A DNA stretch of 64,000 nucleotides from Pelomonas sp. CA6 (GCF_022549225.1 NZ_JAKZFD010000002.1:1-64000); one strand, 5' to 3'; positions 30,932 to 40,517 are shown, counted from the stretch's first letter. A program made the numbers and translations. Notes: a model not told the origin generated them from the letters alone.

Positions 30932-32172
30932 TGCAAACCCATCTGTCTCCCGAGTTCCAAGGCACGCCCGAAGGCGAGGCGGCCGAGGCCATCCTGCGCC
31001 GCTGCGTGCATTGCGGCTTCTGCACCGCGACCTGCCCCACCTACCAGCTGCTGGGCGACGAGCTGGACGGCCCGCGCGGCCGCATCTACCTGATCAAGCA
31101 GGTGCTGGAAGGCACGCCGCCCACGGCCGCGACCCAGGCCCACCTGGACCGCTGCCTGACCTGCCGCAACTGCGAGTCCACCTGCCCGTCCGGCGTGCAG
31201 TACGGCCAGTTGGTCGAGATCGGCCGCCAGGTCGTCGAGGCCAAGGTGGCGCGGCCCGCGGGCGAACGCGCGCGCCGCTGGCTGCTCAAGGAAGGGCTGA
31301 CCTCGCCGCTGTTCAAGCCCGCGCTGCGCCTGGGCCAGGCACTGCGCCCGCTGGTGCCCGAGTCGCTGCGCGACAAGGTGCCGGCGCGCCCGGGGCCGCG
31401 CGCCCACCAGTGGCCCCAGCGCCAGCACCCGCGCAAGGTGCTGATGCTGATGGGCTGCGTGCAGCCGGCCATGATGCCCAACATCAACGCCGCGACCGCG
31501 CGCGTGCTCGACGCCGTCGGCATCCAGACCCTGGTCGCCGACGAGGCCGGCTGCTGCGGCGCGATCCGGAGCCACCTCAACGACCATGAGGGCGGCCTGG
31601 CCGATGCGCGGCGCAACATCGACGCCTGGTGGCCGCGCGTCCAGGCCGGCGAGGTCGAGGCCCTGGTGATGAACGCCTCCGGCTGCGGCGCGACGGTGAA
31701 GGACTACGGCCGCCTGCTCGCCCACGACCCGGCCTATGCCGACCAGGCGCGCCGCATCAGCGAGCTGACCCGCGACCTCAGCGAACTGCTGCCCGCGCTG
31801 GCCCCGCGCCTGAAGGCCGTGCTGGACACCCGGGCCCAGCGCCCCACGCTGGCCTACCACCCGCCCTGCACGCTGCAGCACGGCCAGCAGCTGCGCGGCG
31901 GCGTCGAGGGCCTGATGCGCGAGCTGGGCTTCCGCATCGAGCTCGCGCCCTGCGACAGCCACCTGTGCTGCGGCTCGGCCGGCACCTACTCCGTGCTGCA
32001 GCCCGAGCTGTCCAAGCAGTTGCGCGAACGCAAGCTCGCCGCGCTGGCGCCGCTGCAGGCCCAGACCATCGTGTCCGCCAACATCGGCTGCATCCAGCAC
32101 CTGCAGGCCGGCACCGGCACGCCGGTGCGCCACTGGGTCGAGGTGCTGGACGAGGCGCTGCAACAGCCATGA
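30931..32172 (+). CDS. glcF: Glycolate oxidase iron-sulfur subunit GlcF
   Basis: This 413-aa electron-transfer subunit has two 4Fe-4S motifs near the N-terminus (CVHCGFCTATCP and CLTCRNCESTCP, about 25-85) and two CCG domains (GCCGAI near 210, CCGSAG near 346) that bind a further cluster or haem-related group. It passes electrons from GlcDE to the quinone pool. Its stop overlaps the start of the next small gene by 4 bases. Confidence 0.95.
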   Translation: MQTHLSPEFQGTPEGEAAEAILRRCVHCGFCTATCPTYQLLGDELDGPRGRIYLIKQVLEGTPPTAATQAHLDRCLTCRNCESTCPSGVQYGQLVEIGRQVVEAKVARPAGERARRWLLKEGLTSPLFKPALRLGQALRPLVPESLRDKVPARPGPRAHQWPQRQHPRKVLMLMGCVQPAMMPNINAATARVLDAVGIQTLVADEAGCCGAIRSHLNDHEGGLADARRNIDAWWPRVQAGEVEALVMNASGCGATVKDYGRLLAHDPAYADQARRISELTRDLSELLPALAPRLKAVLDTRAQRPTLAYHPPCTLQHGQQLRGGVEGLMRELGFRIELAPCDSHLCCGSAGTYSVLQPELSKQLRERKLAALAPLQAQTIVSANIGCIQHLQAGTGTPVRHWVEVLDEALQQP

Positions 32173-32447
32173 GCCTCTCCCGCAAAGACGGGGGCGCCGG
32201 CCCCGAAGGCATGAGCCCGGAACTCACGTCCGGCATTGTCATCGGCCTCCTGCATGTGCTCAGCGCGATGACCGACGCGCTGGTGCGCTCCGGCAGGATG
32301 CCCAAGGACGAGTTCCTCGCGCTGATCGAGGCGCAGATCCGTGAGGAGACCGGCAAAGAGTCGCCCAGCGGCGCCGCCGTGAAGGCCTACACCTTGGGAT
32401 TCCTGGAAAGCTACAAGGCCCAGGTCACCCGGATCGACCCCGAGTGA
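32169..32447 (+). CDS. Small unknown protein coupled to glcF
   Basis: This 92-aa protein is probably cytoplasmic. I do not recognise a family. It contains a helix-rich core (GIVIGLLHVLSAMTDALVRS, then DEFLALIEAQIREETGK) with no signal peptide and no cysteines. It overlaps glcF by ATGA, so it is made with the glycolate oxidase subunits and may assist or regulate them; this role is inferred only from position. Confidence 0.7.
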   Translation: MSLSRKDGGAGPEGMSPELTSGIVIGLLHVLSAMTDALVRSGRMPKDEFLALIEAQIREETGKESPSGAAVKAYTLGFLESYKAQVTRIDPE

Positions 32448-32537
32448 GGGCGGGCAAACGCTGACCGCTGTGCGCCCCTCGGCGCGGCGTGCGGAGCGAT
32501 ACTGCGCGCTTCCCACGCTCCGCCCTGCCCGCACGCC

Positions 32538-34229
32538 ATGGTCCTGCGTCCTGCCTTCTCCCGCCTTCCCTCCATCCGCGCGCTGGCGCCGGCCCTGCTG
32601 GCCCTGGGCCTGCTCGCCGGCTGCGCCACCTCCAGCCCGCCGGCCGCCGGCCCCGCGCCCAAGCCACCCAAACTGGTGGTCTTCATGGTCGTCGACGGCC
32701 TGCCCATGCGCCAGGTGCTGGGCTACCGCGACCAATTGCAGCCCGACGGCTTCCGCCGCTTCCTGGACCGCGGCCTGTGGTTCTCCGACGCGCACTACGG
32801 CCACGGCTACACCGTCACCGCGGCCGGCCACTCGGTGATGCTGTCGGGCGCCTACCCGCAGCGCAGCGGCATCATCGGCAACGAATGGCGCGACCGCCAG
32901 AGCGGCGAGCCGGTCTACTGCACCGGCGACAGCCAATACCAGTACATCGGCAACAAGACCGAGCCGCTGGCCGGCACCAGCCCGCGCAACTACAAGGTCG
33001 AGACCGTCGGCGATGTGCTGCGCACGCTGCAGCCCGAATCCAAGGTCATCGGCATCTCCGGCAAGGACCGCGGCGCCATCCTGCCCGCCGGCCACAAGGG
33101 CACGGCCTATATGTTCATGGGCGCCAGCGGCCAGTTCGCGTCCAGCACCTATTACATGCAGCAGCACCCGGCCTGGGTCGAGGCCTTCAACGCCGCCAAG
33201 CCGGCCGACGCCTTCTTCGGCAAGACCTGGGCGCCGCTGCTGAAGGAAGCCGACTACGCCCGCTCGGTGCCGGACGGCCAGCCCTGGCAGGCCAACAGCG
33301 GCAACGGCAACAAGCTGCCCGCCGTGCTGGGCGCCGGCATGGACGGCCCGGGGCCGCGCTTCTACGGCAACATCCTGCCCAGCCCCTTTGGCGACGAGAT
33401 CACGCTGGCCTTCGCGCGCAGCGCGATCGAAGGCGAGCAGCTAGGCGCCGACGACAAGACCGACATCCTGTCGGTGAGCCTGTCCAGCCACGACTACGTC
33501 AACCATGCCTTCGGCCCCGAGTCGCGCCTGTCGCACGACCACTTCCTGCACCTGGACCGCTATCTGCAGGGCTTCTTCCAGTACCTGGACGCCAAGGTCG
33601 GACGCGACAACTACGTCGCGCTGCTGACCGCCGACCACGGCTTCATGGACACGCCCGAATGGGCCAAGACCCAGGGCCGCGATGCCGGCCGCCTGCCGCC
33701 GGCCCAGGTGATCGCGGCGATCAACACCGGGCTGTCGCAGCGCTATGGCGAAGGCCGCTGGGCGCTCAACTTCTCGGCCACCGGCGTGCTCTTCGACGAG
33801 GCGCTGATCCGCAGCAAGGGTCTGGAGCCCGACGCAGTCTACGCCGAGGCCAAGCGCGCGGCCGAGCAGCTGCCCGGCGTACAGGCCGCCTTCACGCGCG
33901 CCCAGCTGGCCGGCGACGACACGGCCACGCCGCACCTGGCGCAGATGCGCAAGTCCTGGCACCCGGACGTCGCCGCGCCGCTGCAGATCGTCGTCAAACC
34001 GGGCTGGATGCTGGGCTCGCGCATCGGCGGCACCACCCATGGCTCGCCCTACCGCTACGACACCCATGTGCCCATCCTCGGCTGGGGACCGGGCTGGCTG
34101 GGCCAGGGCGAGGTGAAGACGCCGGTCGAAGTGGCCGACATCGCGCCCACGCTGGCGCGCCTGCTGGGCATTCCCGCGCCGGCGCAGGCCCAGGGCAAGC
34201 CGCTGCCCGTGCCCGCCATGGCGCGCTGA
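32538..34229 (+). CDS. PafA-like alkaline phosphatase lipoprotein
   Basis: This 563-aa alkaline-phosphatase-superfamily enzyme has a lipoprotein signal (lipobox LLAGC, Cys near residue 30) and so is tethered to a membrane in the periplasm. The metal site starts with FMVVDGLP; the nucleophile is probably the Thr in YTVTAAGHSVMLSG, as in PafA-type phosphatases that use Thr rather than Ser, followed by GIIGNEW. Other metal-site blocks are SHDYVNHAFGPES, LTADHGFMDTPEW and the late GGTTHGSPYRYDTHVP. It releases phosphate from organic monoesters. No Pho box was identified upstream. Confidence 0.9.
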   Translation: MVLRPAFSRLPSIRALAPALLALGLLAGCATSSPPAAGPAPKPPKLVVFMVVDGLPMRQVLGYRDQLQPDGFRRFLDRGLWFSDAHYGHGYTVTAAGHSVMLSGAYPQRSGIIGNEWRDRQSGEPVYCTGDSQYQYIGNKTEPLAGTSPRNYKVETVGDVLRTLQPESKVIGISGKDRGAILPAGHKGTAYMFMGASGQFASSTYYMQQHPAWVEAFNAAKPADAFFGKTWAPLLKEADYARSVPDGQPWQANSGNGNKLPAVLGAGMDGPGPRFYGNILPSPFGDEITLAFARSAIEGEQLGADDKTDILSVSLSSHDYVNHAFGPESRLSHDHFLHLDRYLQGFFQYLDAKVGRDNYVALLTADHGFMDTPEWAKTQGRDAGRLPPAQVIAAINTGLSQRYGEGRWALNFSATGVLFDEALIRSKGLEPDAVYAEAKRAAEQLPGVQAAFTRAQLAGDDTATPHLAQMRKSWHPDVAAPLQIVVKPGWMLGSRIGGTTHGSPYRYDTHVPILGWGPGWLGQGEVKTPVEVADIAPTLARLLGIPAPAQAQGKPLPVPAMAR

Positions 34230-34316
34230 GCGCCCGCCCCGGGGCCACACCGGGGCTCGCCGGGCCGCGGGGCCCGGGCGGCGTGCGCATCGCGCGCGCC
34301 GCCGTCCAACCGCCCC

Positions 34317-34335
34317 GGCCGCCATTCGGGCGGCC
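34317..34335 (+). terminator. Hairpin after the phosphatase gene
   Basis: GGCCGCC and GGCGGCC form a 7-bp stem with the loop ATTCG, inside the 196-bp gap between the phosphatase and the ABC transporter. There is no T-run, so termination is only likely. Confidence 0.35.
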
Positions 34336-34425
34336 GCTCCCACCACCCGCCGCCTGCTGACAAGGCCGGCAACCCGCTTGCGCTACGCTGACCGGCTGTT
34401 CATCACCCCACGAAGGTGAGCCCCC

Positions 34426-36321
34426 GTGTTCAGCTGGTTCGAGAGACGCGTCAACCCCTTCCCCGAGACCCCGCCGCCGCAGCCGCCGGCCGGCTTCTTC
34501 GCTTTCATCTGGGCGGGCACGCAAGGCATGCGCGGCCTGATCCTCGTGCTCACCCTGCTCACGGCGGGCATCGGCGCCTTCGAGGCCCTGCTGTTCTCCA
34601 TGCTGGGCTCGGTCGTGGACTGGCTGGCCGCGGTGCCGCCGGCCCAGTGGTGGGACACGCAGAAGCCCAAGCTGCTGCTGCTGTTCGGCATCCTGATGGC
34701 CAGCCCGCTGCTGATCGCGCTGCAGGCGATGTGCAAGTACCAGGGGCTGTCGAGCAACTTCCCGATGCGGCTGCGCTGGAACTTCCACCGCCACCTGCTC
34801 GGCCAGAGCATGAGCTTCTACCAGGACGAGTTCGCCGGGCGCGTCTCGGCCAAGCTGATGCAGACCTCGCTGGCGGTGCGCGAGGTGGTGCTGATCATCA
34901 CCGACATCCTGGTCTTCGTCGGCATCTACTTCGTCACCATGCTGGGCGTGGTGGGCAGCTTCGACCTGACCCTGCTGGGCCCCTTCCTGCTGTGGCTGGC
35001 GGCCTATGTCGCGGCACTGGTCTACTTCGTGCCGCGCCTGGGCAAGGCGGCGGCGGCGCAGGCCGACGCGCGCAGCCTGATGACCGGCCGCGTCACCGAC
35101 GCCTACACCAACATCAGCACCGTCAAGCTGTTCTCGCACAGCCAGCGCGAGGCCGGCTTCGCGCGCGGCGCGATGCAGGAGTTCCTGCAGACCGCCTACC
35201 GCCAGATGCGCCTGATCAGCGGCTTCGAGATCGTCAACCATGCGCTGTCCATGGGCCTGATCGCCAGCACCGCCGGCATGACGCTGTGGCTGTGGACCCA
35301 GGGCCAGGTGGGCGTGGGCGCGGTCGCCGCGGCCACCGCGATGGCGCTGCGCCTGAACGGCATCTCGCACTGGATCATGTGGGAGATGGCCAGCCTGTTC
35401 GAGCACATCGGCACCGTGCAGGACGGCATCACCACGCTGTCGCGTCCGGTCGCGATCCGCGACGCCGAGGACGCCCGCCCGCTGCAGGTCAGCCGCGGCG
35501 AGCTGCGCTTCGACCAGGTGGACTTCGGCTACGGCAGCGGCAAGACCGTGCTGCACGGGCTGGACCTGACCATCCACCCGGGCGAGAAGATCGGCCTGGT
35601 GGGCCGCTCCGGCGCGGGCAAGAGCACGCTGCTGAACCTGCTGCTGCGCTTCCACGACATCGAGAAGGGCCGCGTACTCATCGACGGCCAGGACATCGCC
35701 CACGTGACCCAGGACAGCCTGCGCGCCCAGATCGGCATGGTGACCCAGGACACCTCGCTGCTGCACCGCTCGGTGCGCGACAACCTGCTCTACGGCCGGC
35801 CCGACGCCGATGACGCGCAGATGATCGCCGCCGCCCAGCGCGCCGAGGCGCACGAGTTCATCCAGGGCCTCAGCGACCCCAAGGGCCGCCAGGGCTACGA
35901 CGCCCATGTCGGCGAGCGCGGCGTCAAGCTCAGCGGCGGCCAGCGCCAGCGCGTCGCCATCGCCCGCGTGATGCTCAAGGACGCGCCCATCCTGCTGCTG
36001 GACGAAGCCACCAGCGCGCTGGACTCCGAGGTCGAGGCCGCGATCCAGCGCAGCCTGTACCGGCTGATGGAGGGCAAGACCGTGGTCGCGATCGCGCACC
36101 GGCTCTCCACCATCGCGGCGATGGACCGGCTGATCGTGATGGACCAGGGCCGCATCGTCGAGCAGGGCGACCACGCCAGCCTGCTCGCGCAGGGCGGTCT
36201 CTACGCCCGGCTGTGGGCGCACCAGAGCGGCGGCTTCCTGGTCGACGAGGACGCGCCCGCGCCGCGCGAGGACGAGGACGACGACGCGGCCGAGGCGATC
36301 ACCGAGGAACCCGTCAGCTGA
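34426..36321 (+). CDS. ABC exporter, fused membrane and ATPase domains
   Basis: This 631-aa half-transporter has about six membrane helices (roughly 30-330) and a C-terminal ATPase with Walker A GRSGAGKST (about 392-400), signature LSGGQRQRVAIARV (about 503), Walker B ILLLDEATSALDSE, and H-loop VVAIAHRLSTI. It is built like MsbA and other homodimeric exporters of lipids, peptides or drugs. The start is GTG at 34426, preceded by GAAGGTGAG. The end has an acidic tail. The last 8 bases overlap the end of the convergent esterase gene. The substrate is unknown. Confidence 0.93.
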   Translation: MFSWFERRVNPFPETPPPQPPAGFFAFIWAGTQGMRGLILVLTLLTAGIGAFEALLFSMLGSVVDWLAAVPPAQWWDTQKPKLLLLFGILMASPLLIALQAMCKYQGLSSNFPMRLRWNFHRHLLGQSMSFYQDEFAGRVSAKLMQTSLAVREVVLIITDILVFVGIYFVTMLGVVGSFDLTLLGPFLLWLAAYVAALVYFVPRLGKAAAAQADARSLMTGRVTDAYTNISTVKLFSHSQREAGFARGAMQEFLQTAYRQMRLISGFEIVNHALSMGLIASTAGMTLWLWTQGQVGVGAVAAATAMALRLNGISHWIMWEMASLFEHIGTVQDGITTLSRPVAIRDAEDARPLQVSRGELRFDQVDFGYGSGKTVLHGLDLTIHPGEKIGLVGRSGAGKSTLLNLLLRFHDIEKGRVLIDGQDIAHVTQDSLRAQIGMVTQDTSLLHRSVRDNLLYGRPDADDAQMIAAAQRAEAHEFIQGLSDPKGRQGYDAHVGERGVKLSGGQRQRVAIARVMLKDAPILLLDEATSALDSEVEAAIQRSLYRLMEGKTVVAIAHRLSTIAAMDRLIVMDQGRIVEQGDHASLLAQGGLYARLWAHQSGGFLVDEDAPAPREDEDDDAAEAITEEPVS

Positions 36322-37291
36322 CCCGGCGGCGCCGGCTCCAGCCCAGCAGGGCCAGCGCCAGCAGCGCGCAGCCCAGCGAGGCCGGTTCCGGCACCGCCCG
36401 TTCGCGCATGAACTCGGCCAGCAGCTCGTGGCCGCGCGCGGTCGGATGGATGCCGTCCCAGAAGAGCGCATGCTCTGGGTCGCAGCCGGCCAGCGCGCCG
36501 CAGGCGTCGGCCACATTGCTCAGGCCATAGCCCTGCGCGTTTGCCGCCACCTGGTGCAGCGCCGAGAACACGTCGAAGCGCGCCACCGAGCTGCCCGACA
36601 GGCGCTGGTCCAGCGCCTGGTTCATCGCCATCGACAGCGCCGTGGCCAGCCCCGCGCCGCCGGGGCCGAAGCTGCCGGCCAGCGGCGTCAGCCCGAAGTC
36701 CGGCGCGTTCCAGACCACGATGTGGCGCGCGCCCGCGGCCTGCAGCCCGTCGACGATGTAGCCCAGGTCATCGGCGAAATGCGCCGCCTGGGTCTGCAGC
36801 GTCTGCGCCGGATCGGCGCCACCCAGCACCGCCAGCAGCCCGCGCAGCGCGTTGCCGCCGCCCGCGCTGAGCACATAGAGCGCATCGGGATCGGCCTGCA
36901 GCCCGTGGCCGCCCAGGTACATCTGCATCTGCGTGCGCAGGCTGGGCGAGCCGCCGGGCGTCTCGTCGCCGGTCATCGCGCCACCGAAGGCGTAGTTGCT
37001 GCCGCCCAGCAGCGCCGGCGCGGCGCTCAGCCCCAGCCCGGCGGCATAGCGCTGGCTCCAGACCGGGCCGGTGCTGTAGGTGCCACCGGCATAGGGCAGG
37101 CTGGCGAAATAGCCGTTGCCGCCGATCACCTGCCCGGCGTCGGTGCCACGTGCCACGGCGACATTGCCCGCGTCCGACAGGCTGTCGCCAAAGACGACGA
37201 ACTGACTGTAAGCACTGGCCTGGACCGCGCCCAGGCTCAGACCCAATACGCCCGCGGCCACGCCCGACCGGACGATCTCAAACAATTTCAT
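36314..37291 (-). CDS. SGNH/GDSL esterase with PEP-CTERM anchor
   Basis: This 325-aa exported hydrolase has a signal peptide (about 1-28), the GDSL block FVVFGDSLSDAGNVAVA, the conserved Asn/Gly blocks further on, and the catalytic DGIHPTARGH near the end. The last 25 residues are a PEP-CTERM sorting signal: VPEPAS, a hydrophobic helix, then RRRR. Exosortase should cut it and leave the protein at the cell surface or in the exopolysaccharide. The exosortase gene is not in the window. The ATG at 37291 gives MKLFEIVRSG; longer in-frame starts lack a signal peptide at the N-terminus. Confidence 0.92.
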   Translation of the reverse strand: MKLFEIVRSGVAAGVLGLSLGAVQASAYSQFVVFGDSLSDAGNVAVARGTDAGQVIGGNGYFASLPYAGGTYSTGPVWSQRYAAGLGLSAAPALLGGSNYAFGGAMTGDETPGGSPSLRTQMQMYLGGHGLQADPDALYVLSAGGGNALRGLLAVLGGADPAQTLQTQAAHFADDLGYIVDGLQAAGARHIVVWNAPDFGLTPLAGSFGPGGAGLATALSMAMNQALDQRLSGSSVARFDVFSALHQVAANAQGYGLSNVADACGALAGCDPEHALFWDGIHPTARGHELLAEFMRERAVPEPASLGCALLALALLGWSRRRRVS

Positions 37292-37509
37292 GACTGGCTC
37301 TCCCTGATGTCCCATGTGCGCTATGCGCCATGCACAGCATCCGGGTCGCGGCCCGACCCTGTCAACGGCAACGCCGGGGGGAGCTCCCACCTGTTTCGAG
37401 GGGGTGGCCCGCCGCGATCGCGGGCCGACCCCAGCCCCGGCGATGACGTCGAACAATCACAATCCCACTCAGGGCCGGCCACCAGGGACCGCGCCCGAGG
37501 AGGTCCGGC

Positions 37510-38403
37510 ATGAAGTGGGAAGGCGAGCGCGAAAGCGACAACGTGGAAGACCGGCGCGGCCAGCCCGGCGGCGGTGGCGGTAGCGGTGGCGGCATGCGCC
37601 TGGGCAGCGGACGCGGCCTGGGGCTGGGTGGCGTGGTCGTCGCGCTGCTGGCCGCCTGGCTGTTCGGGTTGGACCCGGGCAACGTGCTGCAGATGCTGGA
37701 CGGCGGCGTGCCCGGCACGGCCGCGCCGGAGTCCCCCGCCGCGCCGCGCGCCAAGCCGCAGGACAGCCCGGGCCGCTTCGTCAGCACCATCCTGGCCAGC
37801 ACCGAGGACGTCTGGCGCGACTACTTCGCGCGCCAGCAGATGGAATACCGCCCGCCCAAGCTGGTGCTGTTCAGCGGCCAGACCGGCACCACCTGCGGCC
37901 AGGGCGTCGCGGCCATGGGCCCCTTCTACTGCCCCGGCGATCGCAGCGTCTACATCGACCTGGGCTTCTACGCCACGCTGAAAGAGCGCCTGGGCGCGCC
38001 GGGCGACTTCGCGCAGGCCTATGTGATCGCCCATGAAGTTGGCCATCACTTGCAGAATCTGCAAGGCATCACCGCGAAACTGGACGAGGCGCGCAGCCGC
38101 GTGTCGGATCGCGTCTACCGTGGCCTCAGCGTGCGGCTTGAGCTGCAGGCCGACTGCTATGCCGGCGTCTGGGCGGCGCGCGCCCAGGCGGCCAAGGGAT
38201 GGCTGGAGTCCGGCTATGTCGAGGAGGCGCTGAACGCGGCCTCCCGCATCGGCGACGACGCCTTGCAGCGCAGCGCCGGCGGTCCGGTGGTGCCGGAAAG
38301 CTTCACCCACGGCAGCAGCGAACAGCGCGTGCGCTGGTTCCGCCGCGGCCTGGAGGCCGGCGATCTGTCCGGCTGTGACACCTTCGGCAGCCAGCGGCTC
38401 TGA
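37510..38403 (+). CDS. YpfJ-type neutral zinc metallopeptidase
   Basis: This 297-aa protein has a short N-terminal start with the family sequence MKWEGERESDNVEDRRG, a glycine-rich stretch, one membrane helix (about 38-55) and a zinc-protease domain with the motif VIAHEVGHHLQN (HExxH near 177-181). It matches the KPN_02809/YpfJ neutral zinc metallopeptidase family, inner-membrane proteins with unknown substrates. It is divergent from the PEP-CTERM esterase across a 218-bp gap without other genes. Confidence 0.92.
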   Translation: MKWEGERESDNVEDRRGQPGGGGGSGGGMRLGSGRGLGLGGVVVALLAAWLFGLDPGNVLQMLDGGVPGTAAPESPAAPRAKPQDSPGRFVSTILASTEDVWRDYFARQQMEYRPPKLVLFSGQTGTTCGQGVAAMGPFYCPGDRSVYIDLGFYATLKERLGAPGDFAQAYVIAHEVGHHLQNLQGITAKLDEARSRVSDRVYRGLSVRLELQADCYAGVWAARAQAAKGWLESGYVEEALNAASRIGDDALQRSAGGPVVPESFTHGSSEQRVRWFRRGLEAGDLSGCDTFGSQRL

Positions 38404-38562
38404 CCCGCCCCCCGGATGGCAGGGGCCGCGCCGGCCCTCCACCCGTTCAGGGGGGCCGCCGCAAACGCCGCGGCGGCCGAATGTGGAACACTTCGCATAC
38501 ACGGCCGGGCGAATCCGCATAGCATGCCTGTCCGCGTTCCGCATTCCACTGAAAGCCCAGCC

Positions 38563-39213
38563 ATGGTCAACCGCAGCACCCCCGAAGCTCCGCAAGCTCG
38601 CGGCACCGAGCCCGTCAAGGCTCCGCTGTCGTCCAGCCGCCGCCGCCTGCTGAAGGCCGGCGCCGTGCCGGTGGGCCTGACCCTGGCCAGCCAGCCGGTG
38701 CGCGCCTGGCACTGCAACACCGCGTCCGCCTGGGGCTCCGCCCAGGTCAACGCCACCGCCAGCGTGACCGCGCGCGCCGCCGACGCCGAGATCGTCAACG
38801 AGTGCTGGACCATCACCGAGTGGAAGAACAACACCTACCACTCGCCGGTGGGCTATCCCTGGTGCAAGCTGGGCACGCAGAGCAGCACCTACGGCGTGAC
38901 CGGCACCTCCAAGAACTACACGCTGGCGACGCTGTTCGGCAGCTCGGGCCCCTTCCCCAAGGGCTGCAGCGGCAGCCAGACCGTCTGGTACGTGCTGAAC
39001 AACGGCACCACCTTCCAGAAGTACATGGTCGTGGCCAAGCTCAACGCCAAGCTGCTGCCCGGCACCGTGGGCCAGTGCCTGAAGTCCAATACCTCCGACC
39101 AGATCACCGCGATGCTGGACGGGGTCTACTCGCCCAATGGCGTGGATGGCAGCGGCTGGGACGAGTCCAAGATCATGACCTATCTGTACGACAACTGGAT
39201 CGTCCGCCCCTGA
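38563..39213 (+). CDS. Secreted Cys-containing protein of the HPr-rel-A cassette
   Basis: This 216-aa protein is not assigned to a known family. It has an N-terminal extension and a Tat-like signal (RRR at 26-28 followed by LLKAGAVPVGLTLASQ, cleavage near PVRA). The mature part contains five cysteines (HCN, ECW, WCK, GCS, QCL), many Ser/Thr residues, and no enzyme motif. The ATG at 38563 is chosen; an in-frame ATG at 38524 would add 13 residues. It lies 15 bp ahead of the PqqD-like gene, so it is probably the substrate or product-side partner of the modifying genes that follow. This role is inferred from context. Confidence 0.72.
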   Translation: MVNRSTPEAPQARGTEPVKAPLSSSRRRLLKAGAVPVGLTLASQPVRAWHCNTASAWGSAQVNATASVTARAADAEIVNECWTITEWKNNTYHSPVGYPWCKLGTQSSTYGVTGTSKNYTLATLFGSSGPFPKGCSGSQTVWYVLNNGTTFQKYMVVAKLNAKLLPGTVGQCLKSNTSDQITAMLDGVYSPNGVDGSGWDESKIMTYLYDNWIVRP

Positions 39214-39228
39214 TTCCCTGACCACGGG

Positions 39229-39597
39229 GTGCACTCGCAAGAGGCGTACGCCACCCAGGAGGCCTGGGCCTGGCGCTGGGCCGCGGATCCCGGACGTTTC
39301 GTCGCGCGGAGCTGGCCCGACGAGGATTCGGCGCTGGTCTTCGACCGCGCCAGCGGCGACACCCATCTGGTGTCCTCCCTCGCGCTGGACCTGATGGAGC
39401 GCCTGCGCACCCACGGCCAGCCGCGCACCCCCGAAGCCCTGCTCGCCGAGCTGCAGGACGAACTGCAGGACGACCCGCCCGGCGAACCGCTGGACGACCA
39501 GGCCCTCGCCGTGCTGCTGCAGCAGCTGCGCCGGCTGGAGCGGCTGGGCGTGCTGGCCTCGATCCCGGCCGATGCTTCCATGTCCGCCCGCTCATGA
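39229..39597 (+). CDS. PqqD-family peptide chaperone of HPr-rel-A type
   Basis: This 122-aa protein has the PqqD/RRE-like fold seen in carriers of precursor peptides: SALVFDRASGDTHLVSSLAL followed by helices with LLQQLRRLERLGVLAS. It corresponds to the PqqD-related family that accompanies HprK-related kinase A. Translation starts at GTG 39229. Its stop overlaps the kinase start by 4 bases. Expected role: binding the leader or a segment of the modified protein and presenting it to the kinase or nucleotidyltransferase. Confidence 0.83.
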   Translation: MHSQEAYATQEAWAWRWAADPGRFVARSWPDEDSALVFDRASGDTHLVSSLALDLMERLRTHGQPRTPEALLAELQDELQDDPPGEPLDDQALAVLLQQLRRLERLGVLASIPADASMSARS

Positions 39598-40517
39598 AGG
39601 TCGCCGAGCTGAGCGTGCCCGACTTCGCGCGCCGCCTGCGGCGCGGCGAGCTGTTGCTGGACATCGCGCCCTTCGTCGCGCGGCTGCGCAGCGGGCTGCC
39701 ACGCCTGGCGCAGGAGCTGCAGGGCCTCTATGCCGACTTCGAGCTGCTGCCGCCCGAGCGCTTCGCCGACTTCCACCTGGAAGTGCGCCGCGAACCCGGG
39801 CTGCGCGGCTGGCTGCGCCCGCAAGCGCGCTTCTTCTACGACGGCCAGCCCGCCTTCCTGCCGCTGCCCGCGCCGCATGGCCCGGTGATGGTGGAGTGGG
39901 GGCTGAACTGGTGCGTCGCGTCGCATGCCCACCAGTACCTGGTGATCCACGCCGCGGTGCTGGCGCGCGGCGAGCAGGCCGTGGTGTTGCCGGCGCCGCC
40001 GGGCTCGGGCAAAAGCACGCTGTGCGCGGCGCTGATGCACCATGGCTGGCGTCTGCTCAGCGACGAACTGGGCCTGCTGGACATGCCGAGCGGCCTGCTG
40101 CGCGGCATGGCGCGGCCGGTCAACCTGAAGAACGACGCCATCGCGCTGATCCAGGCCTTCGCGCCCGCCAGCCGCTTCGGCACCCCCATTGCCGACACCA
40201 CCAAGGGCCGCGTCGCGCTGCTCGCGCCGCCGCCCGACAGCGTGCGCCAGCGCCGCGTGCCCGCGCGCCCGGCCTGGGTGGTGCTGCCACGCTATGAGGC
40301 CGGCGCCGCCACCTCGATGACGCGCTGCGACAAGGCGCGCGCAATGATCCTGCTCGCCGAGCAGTCCTTCAACTACCACGTCCATGGCGAGGCCGGCTTC
40401 GACGCGCTGACCCGCCTGGTCGACGAGGCGCAATGCCTGGAGTTCCGCTACAGCCGCCTGGACGAGGCCATGGCCGCCTTCGACGCGCTGTGCCCGCGGC
40501 CGGAGGCGGCGCGATGA
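39594..40517 (+). CDS. HprK-related kinase A
   Basis: This 307-aa protein carries a C-terminal HPr-kinase-like domain with the P-loop APPGSGKST (about 134-142) and the catalytic-type block WRLLSDELGLLDM (about 150-162), with an N-terminal domain not found in normal HprK. Relatives of HprK act as peptide serine kinases in some lasso-peptide clusters. The gene overlaps both neighbours by ATGA (start with the PqqD-like gene, stop with the nucleotidyltransferase). No PTS HPr gene is near, which argues against carbon regulation. Confidence 0.88.
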   Translation: MKVAELSVPDFARRLRRGELLLDIAPFVARLRSGLPRLAQELQGLYADFELLPPERFADFHLEVRREPGLRGWLRPQARFFYDGQPAFLPLPAPHGPVMVEWGLNWCVASHAHQYLVIHAAVLARGEQAVVLPAPPGSGKSTLCAALMHHGWRLLSDELGLLDMPSGLLRGMARPVNLKNDAIALIQAFAPASRFGTPIADTTKGRVALLAPPPDSVRQRRVPARPAWVVLPRYEAGAATSMTRCDKARAMILLAEQSFNYHVHGEAGFDALTRLVDEAQCLEFRYSRLDEAMAAFDALCPRPEAAR

